Origin: Clostridium sp. DSM 17811
GTDB taxonomy: Bacteria; Bacillota; Clostridia; Clostridiales; Clostridiaceae
DNA length: 64,000 nt
Reading direction: 5' to 3'
NCBI RefSeq assembly: GCF_018861905.1
Contig: NZ_JAHLDU010000007.1
Span: forward strand, 174,615 to 238,614
Shown here: positions 28,016-36,375 of the stretch, in pieces
How positions within the stretch are numbered: position 1 is the first letter of the stretch
Layout of the letters: the number at the start of each line of letters is the position of its first letter
Made by a program: the position numbers and the translations under genes
Notes under the pieces: model-generated
The model's database searches: none
What the model was told of the DNA's origin: nothing
Seen by the model: only the letters and a program-made list of their open reading frames with translations

Positions 28016-28688
28016 AGAAAAAGTATTAGAAGCTAATTTACAGCTCCCTAAAAAGGGATTAGTAACATTTACTTGGGGAAATGTAAGTGCCATTGATAGA
28101 GAAAAAGGATTAATTGTAATAAAACCAAGTGGAGTTTCCTACGAAAAAATGAAAATTGATGATATGGTAGTAATTGATCTAGATGGCAAAATAGTTGAGG
28201 GTAAATTAAATCCTTCCTCAGATACTGATACACACATATTACTCTATAAAGAATTTAAAGGAATTGGAGGTATAGTGCATACCCATTCAAGTTGGGCAAC
28301 AAGCTGGGCACAGGCCGGGATGTCAATACCTTGTTTTGGAACAACGCAAGCAGATTATTTTTATGGAAGTATTCCATGTACTAGAAAAATGTCGCAAGAA
28401 GAAATTAAGGGAAGATATGAATATGAAACTGGTAAGGTAATTGTGGAGACATTTAAAGGAATTAATCCGGAATTTGTACCAGGTGTATTAGTAAATAATC
28501 ATGGTCCTTTTGCTTGGGGAAAAGATGCAATGGATTCGGTTCATAATGCTGTTGTAATGGAAGAGGTTGCAAAAATGGCTTATAGAAGTATTCAATTAAA
28601 TAAGGAACTAGGATCTATAGACAATAATCTTCTAGGCAAGCATTTTTTAAGAAAACATGGTGAAAATGCTTATTATGGTCAAAAATAA
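27999..28688 (+). CDS. ulaF: L-ribulose-5-phosphate 4-epimerase (AraD/UlaF)
   Basis: 229 residues, class II aldolase fold. Substrate loops TWGNVSAID and [10 protein letters not shown] lie near 25 and 44; zinc ligands are the two histidines in [13 protein letters not shown] (about 95) and the histidine of NNHGPFAWG (about 167). It yields D-xylulose-5-phosphate for the pentose phosphate pathway. The ATG overlaps the end of ulaE and uses GAAGGTGGG as ribosome site. UlaF rather than AraD is chosen from context. Confidence 0.93.
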   Translation: MLKELKEKVLEANLQLPKKGLVTFTWGNVSAIDREKGLIVIKPSGVSYEKMKIDDMVVIDLDGKIVEGKLNPSSDTDTHILLYKEFKGIGGIVHTHSSWATSWAQAGMSIPCFGTTQADYFYGSIPCTRKMSQEEIKGRYEYETGKVIVETFKGINPEFVPGVLVNNHGPFAWGKDAMDSVHNAVVMEEVAKMAYRSIQLNKELGSIDNNLLGKHFLRKHGENAYYGQK

Positions 28689-28715
28689 AAAAATATCTTA
28701 GATGAGGTGGCAAAT

Positions 28716-29765
28716 ATGAAAATTAATAAAAAGGTCATTGCAAATTTAACAAAATGTTATTCAGTAGCTCCCTTAAAATATAAGGGTACAAACTGTTTTT
28801 TAGTAGCAGCTGAAAAAGTTGATCGTTGTATACTTTTTGATTTAGAAGGAAATGAAATTGAAACAGTATGGAATGAACCTGGTGGCGTTATGAGTATGGT
28901 TCAGGTGCCAGGAACTAATGGACAGTTTTTGGCAACGCATAAGTTTTATTCACCGAATGATTCAAAAGAAGCGAAAATTGTAATAGTAACACCTGGCACG
29001 GACGGGCGATGGAATGTTAAAACTTTAGTAAAACTTCCTCATGTCCACAGATTCGACTTAATCAAGCGAAACGGTAATATATATCTAATAGCATGTACTT
29101 TAAAATCAGGTCATGAATATAAAGATGACTGGTCAAGCCCTGGAAAGGTATATGCAGCTAAGCTTCCTAATGATTTAAGCAAATTTAATGAGGAGTTTCA
29201 GCTTGAGCTAAAGGTAATAAAGGATGGTATGCTAAAGAATCACGGATATTATAAAGTGATGGAAGCGGGAGTAGAGACTGCTGTAATTTCCTGTGAAATT
29301 GGAGTTTTTCAGTTTGTACCTCCAGAGGTAGAAGGGGTGGAATGGGAAATTAAGCAACTAATAAATACTCCTTCAAGTGATGCGGTTCTAGTGGATATTG
29401 ACAGTGATGGGGAAATGGAATTGGCTGTACTTGCACCTTTTCATGGAGAAACTGTACGAATATATAAGAAGATAGAAGGAACTTACACGGAAATGTATGC
29501 ACATCATGAGCCGGTAGAATTTACCCATGCCCTTTATGGAGGAAATTTATGTGGAAAGCCTTCTATTGTAGTTGGACATAGACAAGGTGGAAAATCCCTA
29601 TTTGCACTTACGTATAATATTGAAAAAGGAAAGATACAATGCGAAAACATTGATACAGGGTGTGGACCAGCTAATGTATATCATTATGTAAAAGATCATA
29701 AAGATATTATTATAGCTACAAACCGTGAAGTTGATGAAGTGGCTATGTACACAATTGAACCTTAG
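28716..29765 (+). CDS. Unknown beta-propeller-like (FG-GAP/VCBS-type) protein in the ascorbate operon
   Basis: 349 residues. ATG 28716 is chosen because GAGGTG lies six bases upstream; a GTG three codons earlier is part of that site. No signal peptide, so probably cytosolic. Repeated short blades rich in Asp/Gly (VDIDSDGEMELAVLAPFHG near 230) look like an FG-GAP or VCBS propeller; ILFDLEGNEIETVW and HHEPVEFTHALYGGNLCG are other conserved-looking segments. Cotranscribed with ulaEF. I do not know a function; it might bind or process a sugar acid, since the expected UlaD decarboxylase is absent here, but it has no TIM-barrel features of UlaD. Confidence 0.65.
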   Translation: MKINKKVIANLTKCYSVAPLKYKGTNCFLVAAEKVDRCILFDLEGNEIETVWNEPGGVMSMVQVPGTNGQFLATHKFYSPNDSKEAKIVIVTPGTDGRWNVKTLVKLPHVHRFDLIKRNGNIYLIACTLKSGHEYKDDWSSPGKVYAAKLPNDLSKFNEEFQLELKVIKDGMLKNHGYYKVMEAGVETAVISCEIGVFQFVPPEVEGVEWEIKQLINTPSSDAVLVDIDSDGEMELAVLAPFHGETVRIYKKIEGTYTEMYAHHEPVEFTHALYGGNLCGKPSIVVGHRQGGKSLFALTYNIEKGKIQCENIDTGCGPANVYHYVKDHKDIIIATNREVDEVAMYTIEP

Positions 29766-29856
29766 AGAGGAGGAAATCAAATTTATTATCATATAGACTT
29801 GTTTTATGATAAAATTAGTTATTAGAATTATTTATCTTTTGATTGGAGAGTTTAAT

Positions 29857-31437
29857 ATGTGTATTAATGAAAATTTTAGACTAACAATATTAGAAACTAG
29901 TGATGTTCATGGAACAGTCTTACCTATAAATTATTCGGACAACTCCTATGCAAACTGTGGTCTTGCAGCTTTGTCCACTATAATTGCAGGGGAAAGAGAA
30001 ATAAACCAGGCTACCTTACTTATAGATAATGGAGATATGGTTCAAGGTACAGCTCTTACATATTTTCATGCTAAAATTAATAATAGTAGGCCAAATCCAA
30101 TGATTGAGGTCATGAACATTATGGGATATGATGCTGCGGTAATTGGCAATCATGAATTTAATTATGGAAGGGCTTATTTGGATAATGCTATAAAAACTTC
30201 GAATTTTCCATGGTTATGCGCTAATATTACAAATAAAATTACAGGGGAAAGTTTTATTAATAAACCTTACATTGTTAAAACTTTTGATAATGGTTTAAAG
30301 GTAGGTATTTTAGGGCTAACAACTAAGTATATTCCTAACTGGGAAAGTGAAGATACAATTAAGGACTTAGATTTTAAAGATGTAGTAAAGAGTGCAAGTT
30401 ATTGGCTCCATATAATGAAAGATAAAGAAGCTACGGACATAAATATAGTATCCTATCATGGCGGGTTTGAAAGAGATTTAGAAACGGGCGAACCTTCTGA
30501 AAAACTCACAGGAGAAAATCAAGGTTATGAGTTATGTACTAAAGTGAGTAATATGGATGTGCTTCTAACTGGCCATCAACATAGAGTTATAGAAAATTTA
30601 TTGGTAAATGGTGTTTTAGTTGTGCAACCAGGTTACAATGGTAATTGTATTGGCAAAGTAACTATGGACTTAGTCAAAATATCTGGAAAATGGTCGGTGC
30701 GAAGCAAAGTGTCTAAAGTTATTGATGCAAATGCTTTAGATGTTGACAAGAGAATTTTGAATGCTACATGCCCAATAGAAACAGAAACGCAAGCTTGGCT
30801 TGATATTCCAATTGGACATGTAGAAGGAGACATGCTTATAAAAGATCCACTAAAGGCAAGGCTTAAAGATAATGCTTTTGTTGAGTTTATAAATAATGTT
30901 CAGATGGATGCAGCAAAGGTTGATATATCAAACACAGCTATCTTTGATAATAAATGTAAGGGTTTTAATTATAAGGTTACGATGAGAGATATAATATCAA
31001 ATTACAAATATCCGAATACATTAAAGGTAATTAGGATAAAAGGTTCTGACATAAAAGCGGCTCTCGAGAGAACTGCAGAATATTTTGGTTTAGTTGATGG
31101 CGAGGTAGGGTTAGCAAAGAATGGTAATTATCTTAAACTTCAACATTATAATTATGATATGTGGGAAGGCATAGATTATGTTATAGATATAACAAAACCT
31201 ATAAACTTTAGAATTACGAAAATTAATTATAAAAACTCTCCTATTAATATGGAAGGGGAATATGATGTAGTAATGAATAATTACAGAGCAGGTGGCGGTG
31301 GTAATTATTTATTGTTTAGGGGTAAACCAATCCTTAAAGATATACCAACAGATATGGCTGAACTAATTGCAAATTATATACTAAGGAGAAAAACAATTAA
31401 AGCAACCGTTAATGATAATTGGAAAGTTATATACTAG
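29857..31437 (+). CDS. Cytosolic 5'-nucleotidase/cyclic-phosphodiesterase-type metallophosphatase
   Basis: 526 residues. ATG 29857 has the ribosome site TTGGAGAG at good spacing; an ATG 17 codons upstream has none. Calcineurin-like motifs in order: SDVHG (about 16), DNGDMVQGT (about 57), GNHEFNYG (about 96), SYHGG (about 192) and TGHQHR (about 239). The C-terminal 5'-nucleotidase domain includes NNYRAGGGGNYLLF. There is no signal peptide, unusual for this family, which is often secreted. It may hydrolyse nucleotides or sugar phosphates; its place at the end of the ulaEF operon suggests a phosphate-removing role in ascorbate metabolism. A strong terminator follows. Confidence 0.85.
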   Translation: MCINENFRLTILETSDVHGTVLPINYSDNSYANCGLAALSTIIAGEREINQATLLIDNGDMVQGTALTYFHAKINNSRPNPMIEVMNIMGYDAAVIGNHEFNYGRAYLDNAIKTSNFPWLCANITNKITGESFINKPYIVKTFDNGLKVGILGLTTKYIPNWESEDTIKDLDFKDVVKSASYWLHIMKDKEATDINIVSYHGGFERDLETGEPSEKLTGENQGYELCTKVSNMDVLLTGHQHRVIENLLVNGVLVVQPGYNGNCIGKVTMDLVKISGKWSVRSKVSKVIDANALDVDKRILNATCPIETETQAWLDIPIGHVEGDMLIKDPLKARLKDNAFVEFINNVQMDAAKVDISNTAIFDNKCKGFNYKVTMRDIISNYKYPNTLKVIRIKGSDIKAALERTAEYFGLVDGEVGLAKNGNYLKLQHYNYDMWEGIDYVIDITKPINFRITKINYKNSPINMEGEYDVVMNNYRAGGGGNYLLFRGKPILKDIPTDMAELIANYILRRKTIKATVNDNWKVIY

Positions 31438-31473
31438 ATAAAATTATGTAATTGATATTACTTTGAAGTGATT

Positions 31474-31508
31474 AAAAAAACACAGGTGAAATGCCTGTGT
31501 TTTTTTTG
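31474..31508. terminator. Strong terminator of the ulaEF arm
   Basis: AAAAAACACAGG ... CCTGTGTTTTTTT stem with a seven-base loop and a long T-run; serves the convergent padC too. Confidence 0.9.
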
Positions 31509-31521
31509 CCTAAAGAATAGA

Positions 31522-32010
31522 TTATTTTAATTTTCCAGCGCGAATGTCATCTGTCATTCCTTTATAAGGTGCTATGGATATTGTTTTTTGATTATTAACA
31601 CCAGAGTTCTCTAAAAATGTTATATCAGCGAATTCTGGGACAACATATTTGGGATAAGTATCATATTTTTCACGTGATTCCTTCATTAAATCAATATAAT
31701 CATTTTGATAGCAAACCGTAATTTCTGGGTGTTCATGAACCCATTTTGGGAAAAAGATAACGCCATGCATCCTTTTCTCAGTTGGCATAAAGTTTAAAGA
31801 AACGTCTGTTCCAGTTGGTTCTGTCCACGAAACTTTATAAACACTTTCTATTAGTTTTACAATATCAACTTCTTGGTCACGAACCCAACGACCTGCAACC
31901 ATACCACTATGAATACGATAATCAATTGTATGATCATTTTTAATATAAATTTCGTATTCCCAACCATTTTCATAAGTATAAATCATATGACTTCCTACAA
32001 ATTTTTTCAT
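31522..32010 (-). CDS. padC: Phenolic acid decarboxylase
   Basis: 162 residues, the usual size. Family hallmarks: [20 protein letters not shown] near the start, [36 protein letters not shown] and [15 protein letters not shown]. It converts p-coumaric, caffeic and ferulic acids to vinyl phenols and CO2 without cofactor, detoxifying plant phenolics. GAAAGAAGGAATC precedes the ATG. Single gene, with two overlapping PadR-type operator matches 135-165 bases upstream. No padR gene lies in the window. Confidence 0.95.
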   Translation of the reverse strand: MKKFVGSHMIYTYENGWEYEIYIKNDHTIDYRIHSGMVAGRWVRDQEVDIVKLIESVYKVSWTEPTGTDVSLNFMPTEKRMHGVIFFPKWVHEHPEITVCYQNDYIDLMKESREKYDTYPKYVVPEFADITFLENSGVNNQKTISIAPYKGMTDDIRAGKLK

Positions 32011-32144
32011 TTTAGATTCCTTCTTTCAATTAATTTTTTATTCCAATTCACTATAAAGAGATAAATATATACATTACACAATCAGCATTTTTATAAATTA
32101 ATCTTAAATTTATAAAACAATAGATATAAATTTAAGGTAATAAA

Positions 32145-32174
32145 ATGTCGTCATAAACATGTAAGCATTGACAT
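32145..32174. promoter_or_regulatory. Two overlapping PadR-type operators (ATGT-N8-ACAT)
   Basis: ATGT-CGTCATAA-ACAT (32145-32160) and ATGT-AAGCATTG-ACAT (32159-32174) share two bases. They lie in the 312-base divergent gap between padC and an unknown gene. The second is embedded in a perfect TAAACATG-N10-CATGTTTA inverted repeat. The form ATGT-N8-ACAT is the known binding pattern of PadR, the phenolic-acid-responsive repressor of padC. A TTGACA and a TATAAT further right probably belong to the plus-strand gene. Confidence 0.65.
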
Positions 32175-32322
32175 GTTTATATTATAGCGCTTTATTGTAT
32201 AATAAGTCAAATATATTTAGAAACTTAAAAAAAGAAAGAATATTTTTATTAAATGTAGAAATAAACGAATAGTATAGAAGATTAAACATATTATTAATAG
32301 AGCAAAAAGGAGAACTATAATA

Positions 32323-33183
32323 ATGAGTGAGATTGAGTATAAGAAGGTTGTTTCTAAAGATTGTCCAACAATATTGGGCCAAAAGCATTTATTAAATATA
32401 AACGATGAATATCTATTAGCAAACGGTGGGGTTCTGATAGATAATGGAGGAAATTTGATTTGGAATACTAAGTGGGAACATTATTTTTCAAGAGCTATAT
32501 ATATAAAAGAAAAACAAGTGATTTTGACAAATAGAACTCTTGATTTTGGTATAGAGGGGGAGTATAACTGTGGAATAGCTTGCATTGACATGAAGACAGG
32601 AAATTATATATGGAAACATTTCTATGACAAATATGAATCTAAGCTTAATTTAAGAAAAAAAGAACCGGATATTAACATGATTAGAAGTATAAAAAAGGTA
32701 TGCGATGATGAAAATTGCGTATATGCTGATGATTTTAAAGTTGATTTGGATGATGGGTCTTATTCATATATAGGAGAAAGAAGAATAAAAAAAAACAAAA
32801 CACCAAATGAAATCTATCCTGAATTTGTAAAATCATTTAAAGAAAAGATTCATAATAATGCTGAATATAAATTAAAGTTTAATATCAAAGATAATATTAT
32901 TAAGATCAATAATCAAAAATTATTTAAAGAAGGATACTTTTTTAATAAATGTGACTTTATTATGGAAACAGATCAAAGCATACACTTTTTTGGTACACCA
33001 GCAAAGAGAAATCACCAAAATTCAATATTATTTAAATACTCAAAAAAACTAAAAAAAGTGGTGGAAGAAATTGATCTACCATTTAGGAATGCACCTTTTG
33101 AAGCCTATGACTTCTTTGGAAAGGGTATGCTGATTTTTGTAAGAGACGATATATATTTATTAAAAGACTTTTTTTTAGAATAG
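32323..33183 (+). CDS. Hypothetical cytosolic protein
   Basis: 286 residues, no signal peptide or membrane helix. Sequence is rich in short beta strands (LLANGGVLIDNGGNLIWNTKW, CIDMKTGNYIWKHFYD) reminiscent of PQQ/WD-like propeller blades, with an Asn/Lys-rich middle. AAAAAGGAG precedes the ATG. It reads away from padC and ends at a very strong terminator, so it is a single-gene unit. No family recognised. Confidence 0.6.
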   Translation: MSEIEYKKVVSKDCPTILGQKHLLNINDEYLLANGGVLIDNGGNLIWNTKWEHYFSRAIYIKEKQVILTNRTLDFGIEGEYNCGIACIDMKTGNYIWKHFYDKYESKLNLRKKEPDINMIRSIKKVCDDENCVYADDFKVDLDDGSYSYIGERRIKKNKTPNEIYPEFVKSFKEKIHNNAEYKLKFNIKDNIIKINNQKLFKEGYFFNKCDFIMETDQSIHFFGTPAKRNHQNSILFKYSKKLKKVVEEIDLPFRNAPFEAYDFFGKGMLIFVRDDIYLLKDFFLE

Positions 33184-33200
33184 AGTATAGATTATTATAT

Positions 33201-33249
33201 ATAGAAGAAAAGTTATGCCAAGTTAATAAGGGCATAACTTTTCTTCTAT
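33201..33249 (+). terminator. Very strong terminator (19-bp perfect stem)
   Basis: ATAGAAGAAAAGTTATGCC at 33201-33219 pairs perfectly with 33231-33249; TTCTTCTATTGTT forms the tail. Confidence 0.85.
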
Positions 33250-33313
33250 TGTTATTTTACCACTGTTTAAATCTGTTAGCATTATGTAAAGATTTAGAAA
33301 ATATAAAAGCAAA

Positions 33314-33350
33314 ATACTGCATTTGGGGGGGACCCAATGCAGTATCTTTT
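33314..33350. repeat. Orphan hairpin with G-run loop
   Basis: ATACTGCATTTGGG pairs with CCCAATGCAGTAT (one bulged base) around a GGGGA loop, followed by CTTTT. It lies 65 bases after an already complete terminator and 300 bases before the next gene, so it ends no visible gene. Possibly the end of a small RNA. The remaining stretch to 33656 shows nothing else recognisable. Confidence 0.45.
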
Positions 33351-33656
33351 ATACATATAACAATAAAGTTGGTATATTTAAATTATTGACTATTCTACAA
33401 ATTTTATTCATTTTATTTGTATGATTTTTATATAACTTCAGGAGTAGTATCCGGTAGTTTTATTATTTATACAAAAATTAAAGGATATTTGCAGATATTT
33501 GTTGAATAATGACAGTGGAATATTTTCATTTTAGGTAGAGCATTTTAAACGCCATATAAATATGTATTAGCAGTTATGTAATTGCTCGAATATAATTATA
33601 TATATGATTATTTTATTTTAGAACAAAAGTAAAAAATATATTACAAGGGGATTAAA

Positions 33657-34895
33657 ATGAGAAATATTAAAAAATATCTGACTTCTATTTTGGGGGTAAT
33701 ACTTATTTTCAGCTTGACTGGTTGCTCAAATATATCTGAAAATGTTACAAAAACAACTTTATCAAGTAAAGTATCGTCAAAGCAAAATACAACTGAGAAA
33801 CAGCTTCAACCTACTAAAAATATAAGCTTAGTTAATAGTAAGGCGATTAACGATAAAAAGGCTGTTAATGGTAATTTAAGGGTTTCATATATAGATGTAG
33901 GACAAGCTGATAGCATCTTGATAGAGCAAGGAACAAGCTCAATGCTAATAGATGCAGGTAATAATGAAGACTCAAGTACTGTTAAAAATTATATAACAAA
34001 GCAAGGTATTACGAAACTTGATTATATTGTAGGGACTCATCCACATGAGGACCACATTGGAGGACTTGACTATGTAATAAATAGTTTTCAAATAGGTAAA
34101 ATTTATATGCCAAAGGTTACATCAAATACTAAGACTTTTTTAGATGTGGTAAGTGCCATTAAAGCTAAGGGAATGAAAGTAACTGCACCTACAGTTGGGG
34201 AAACTTTTAAAGTAGGGGGTGCAACAGCTACAATTTTAGCACCCAACAGTACTGGTTATGAAGATTTAAATAATTTTTCAATTGTAATAAGATTAACCTT
34301 TGGCAATAATAGCTTTATTTTTGACGGGGATGCGGAGGGAGCATCTGAGAATGAAATGTTATCTAAAGGCTTTGATATAAGTGCTGATGTGCTTAAGGTT
34401 GGACATCATGGTTCGAGCTCATCAACTACGCAATCATTCTTAGATAAAGTAAATCCTAAGTATGCGATTATTTCAGTAGGTAAAGACAATAGTTATGGCC
34501 ACCCTCACAAATCAACAATGGATAAATTGAAGGCGAAAGGTGTTAAGGTCTATAGGACTGATGAAAGTGGAACAATAGTTGCAACATCGGATGGTAAAAA
34601 TATAACCTTTAATACTAAACCAGGTAGTTATTCTTTTCTAGGATCAGGTTCAAGTTCTTATAGTAAAAGTTCTTCAAGTAGCGTAACCTTGACAGTTAAA
34701 ACAGTTGCGACAAAATTGCCTAAATCATCAAATAATAGTAAAGTTGTATATTATACTCCATCAGGGAAATCATATCATTATGATAAAAATTGTAGAACAC
34801 TCGCAAGAAGTAAGACTATATTAAGTGGAACGTTAGGTGAAGCACTAAGTTCTTCACATAATGATCCTTGTAATATATGTGCAGGAGGTAATTAA
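33657..34895 (+). CDS. ComEC-like metallo-beta-lactamase-fold lipoprotein
   Basis: 412 residues. Lipoprotein signal with lipobox SLTGC (Cys about 23), then a Ser/Thr/Lys linker and an MBL domain like the C-terminal domain of ComEC: SYIDVGQADSILIEQG (about 79), GTHPHEDHIGGLDYV (metal motif HxHxDH, about 123), DGDAEGASENEM (about 223), LKVGHHGSSSSTTQSFLDKV (about 240) and YGHPHKSTMDKL. A Ser-rich linker is followed by a small Cys/His tail (YHYDKNCRTL ... NDPCNICAGG), likely a metal-binding knuckle. It is probably an extracellular nuclease or phosphodiesterase. It ends directly before the DUF3006 gene. Confidence 0.85.
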   Translation: MRNIKKYLTSILGVILIFSLTGCSNISENVTKTTLSSKVSSKQNTTEKQLQPTKNISLVNSKAINDKKAVNGNLRVSYIDVGQADSILIEQGTSSMLIDAGNNEDSSTVKNYITKQGITKLDYIVGTHPHEDHIGGLDYVINSFQIGKIYMPKVTSNTKTFLDVVSAIKAKGMKVTAPTVGETFKVGGATATILAPNSTGYEDLNNFSIVIRLTFGNNSFIFDGDAEGASENEMLSKGFDISADVLKVGHHGSSSSTTQSFLDKVNPKYAIISVGKDNSYGHPHKSTMDKLKAKGVKVYRTDESGTIVATSDGKNITFNTKPGSYSFLGSGSSSYSKSSSSSVTLTVKTVATKLPKSSNNSKVVYYTPSGKSYHYDKNCRTLARSKTILSGTLGEALSSSHNDPCNICAGGN

Positions 34896-35108
34896 GTGAA
34901 TGTAATAATTGATAGATTTGAAGGGAATTATGCTGTGTGTGAAAAAGAAGATAGGACTATGATAGATATTAAAAAATCTAAAATTCCTAGTATAGCTAAA
35001 GAGGGGGATGTACTAAGTATTGATAATGATGTGATTATTATTGATATAGAGAAAACTAAAAAGAGGCTTAACGAAATTGAAAAATTAACAAAAGGATTGT
35101 GGGAATAG
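34896..35108 (+). CDS. DUF3006 family protein
   Basis: 70 residues, GTG start immediately after the stop of the MBL lipoprotein gene, with GGAGG at suitable spacing. Pattern VIIDRFEGNYAVCEKED and the C-terminal helix fit DUF3006, a small family frequently encoded next to ComEC-like MBL genes in Firmicutes. Function unknown; the pairing suggests it assists or is controlled with that enzyme. Confidence 0.85.
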   Translation: MNVIIDRFEGNYAVCEKEDRTMIDIKKSKIPSIAKEGDVLSIDNDVIIIDIEKTKKRLNEIEKLTKGLWE

Positions 35109-35122
35109 ATATTATTAATTTG

Positions 35123-35166
35123 AACATATAAAAGCTGGTGAATTAATTCACCAGCTTTTATATGTT
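35123..35166. terminator. Perfect 44-base palindromic terminator
   Basis: AACATATAAAAGCTGGTGAATT and its exact reverse complement abut at 35144/35145, ending the MBL-DUF3006 unit. Confidence 0.85.
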
Positions 35167-35237
35167 TAAGGTGTATATAGCACTTCTACTTTTACCACTG
35201 TGACCACGCATTTTTTAGATTCAAATTCTAAATTTGA
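35166..35237 (-). pseudogene. Possible 3' relic of a paralogue of the 51273-51923 gene
   Basis: Read on the minus strand, the last codons before the TAA at 35168-35166 give VVKVEVLYTP, against VVKVEGQYTP at the C-terminus of the gene at 51273-51923; the DNA around TTAAGGTGTATAT and CTTCTACTTTTA is nearly identical. Only about 23 codons are open before an upstream stop. It looks like a leftover tail of a deleted copy. Confidence 0.45.
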
Positions 35238-35289
35238 CTATAAGATACTCAATAATTTAATAAATAAACAAAAAAATAGCCAATTAGTA

Positions 35290-35331
35290 TTGACAAGTGT
35301 TGGTTAAGTTATGTATAATATAATCAATAAG
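35290..35331 (+). promoter_or_regulatory. Shared inositol-regulon promoter, copy 1 (in front of the ADH relic and iolJ)
   Basis: TTGACA (35290), 18-base spacer containing TGTTGGTTAAGTT, TATAAT (35314-35319), then TAATCAATAAG at 35321-35331, which fits the Bacillus IolR box WRAYCAADARD at every position. Confidence 0.8.
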
Positions 35332-35364
35332 TAACAATAAAATAACAACATAGGAGGTTGAAAA

Positions 35365-35450
35365 ATGAGCAACTTGATTTTAAAACCAATACATATAAAT
35401 AATGTGGGGAAATTTGCAGGGGCAATGATAACGAATACATATAAATAATG
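35365..35450 (+). pseudogene. Internally deleted relic of an iron-alcohol dehydrogenase gene
   Basis: A 27-codon frame with a perfect AGGAGG site. It starts MSNLILKPIHI, like MSNLFLTPRYI of the intact dehydrogenase at 46266, and ends with GAMITNT, identical to residues about 107-113 of that protein. Promoter, leader and start are also near copies of those at 46194-46290. A 17-base direct repeat (AATACATATAAATAATG at 35388 and 35434) brackets the inner fragment. It is clearly a deleted duplicate, 70 bases ahead of iolJ. Confidence 0.85.
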
Positions 35451-35521
35451 ATTGTTTGGCAAAATCGAATTTAAAGGGAATTGTTATAATTATATGAATC
35501 ATTATGAAAGGGGTGGAATAA

Positions 35522-36367
35522 ATGTCATTAGTAGGTATGAAAGATTTATTGAGTAGAGCAGAAAAAGGAAAATATGCAGTTGGATCTTTTAGTATAGCAA
35601 ATATGGAGATGATAATGGGGGCTATAAAAGCTGGTGAAGAATTAAAATCACCAATGATACTTCAAATAGCGGAAGTAAGATTAAATCATACACCATTATG
35701 TTTAATAGGACCGATGATGATTGCAGCAGCAAAAAATGCAAAAGTTCCAGTATCTGTACACTTAGACCATGGAATTACAATAGAAAGAATAAAGGAAGCT
35801 CTTGAGATTGGATTTACTTCAGTTATGATAGATGGTTCAAAACATACACTTAAAGAAAATATGAAGTTAACAAAGGAAGTTATTTCTGAGGCAAAAAAAT
35901 ACAATGCAGACGTAGAAGCTGAAATAGGGCGTGTTGGCGGTAGTGAAGATGGCTCAGAAAATTTATCAGCGTTATGTACTGGGGTAAATGAAGCAAAGGA
36001 GTTTTATGCGCAAACGAGTGTTGATGCATTAGCAGTAGCAATAGGGAATGCTCATGGAGTATACTTAGAAAAACCAGAATTAAATTTTGATATATTAGAT
36101 AAAATAAATAAAAGTGTAGAGGTTCCATTAGTACTCCACGGGGGGACAGGAATAAGTGAGGATGACTTTAGGAAATGTATAAGTCTTGGAATTAGAAAAA
36201 TAAACATAGCAACTGCAACATTTGCATCAGTTGAAGAAAATGTTAGAAGATTATATGAACAGTCCCAAAAGGTTGATTACTTTGAATTGCATCAGGCAGA
36301 AATAGAAGGGGCATATCTTAATGTAAAGAGACATATGTTGATATTTGGAAGTCAAAATAAAGCTTAG
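35522..36367 (+). CDS. iolJ: Class II aldolase, DKGP aldolase of inositol breakdown
   Basis: 281 residues, class II fructose-bisphosphate aldolase family. Zinc and substrate motifs: VSVHLDHG (about 82), DGSKHTLKENM (about 104), VEAEIGRVGG (about 133), AIGNAHGVY (about 178) and LHGGTGI (about 205). In the iol context it should split 2-deoxy-5-keto-D-gluconate-6-phosphate into dihydroxyacetone phosphate and malonate semialdehyde. GAAAGGGGTGG precedes the ATG. First intact gene of iolJCBDGE, eight bases before iolC. Confidence 0.93.
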   Translation: MSLVGMKDLLSRAEKGKYAVGSFSIANMEMIMGAIKAGEELKSPMILQIAEVRLNHTPLCLIGPMMIAAAKNAKVPVSVHLDHGITIERIKEALEIGFTSVMIDGSKHTLKENMKLTKEVISEAKKYNADVEAEIGRVGGSEDGSENLSALCTGVNEAKEFYAQTSVDALAVAIGNAHGVYLEKPELNFDILDKINKSVEVPLVLHGGTGISEDDFRKCISLGIRKINIATATFASVEENVRRLYEQSQKVDYFELHQAEIEGAYLNVKRHMLIFGSQNKA

Positions 36368-36375
36368 GAGGCAAA

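Noticed and set aside
34896..35108. Small gene as antitoxin of a toxin-antitoxin pair
   Set aside because: Pattern fits DUF3006 and the partner is an MBL-fold lipoprotein, a known neighbour pair, not a toxin.
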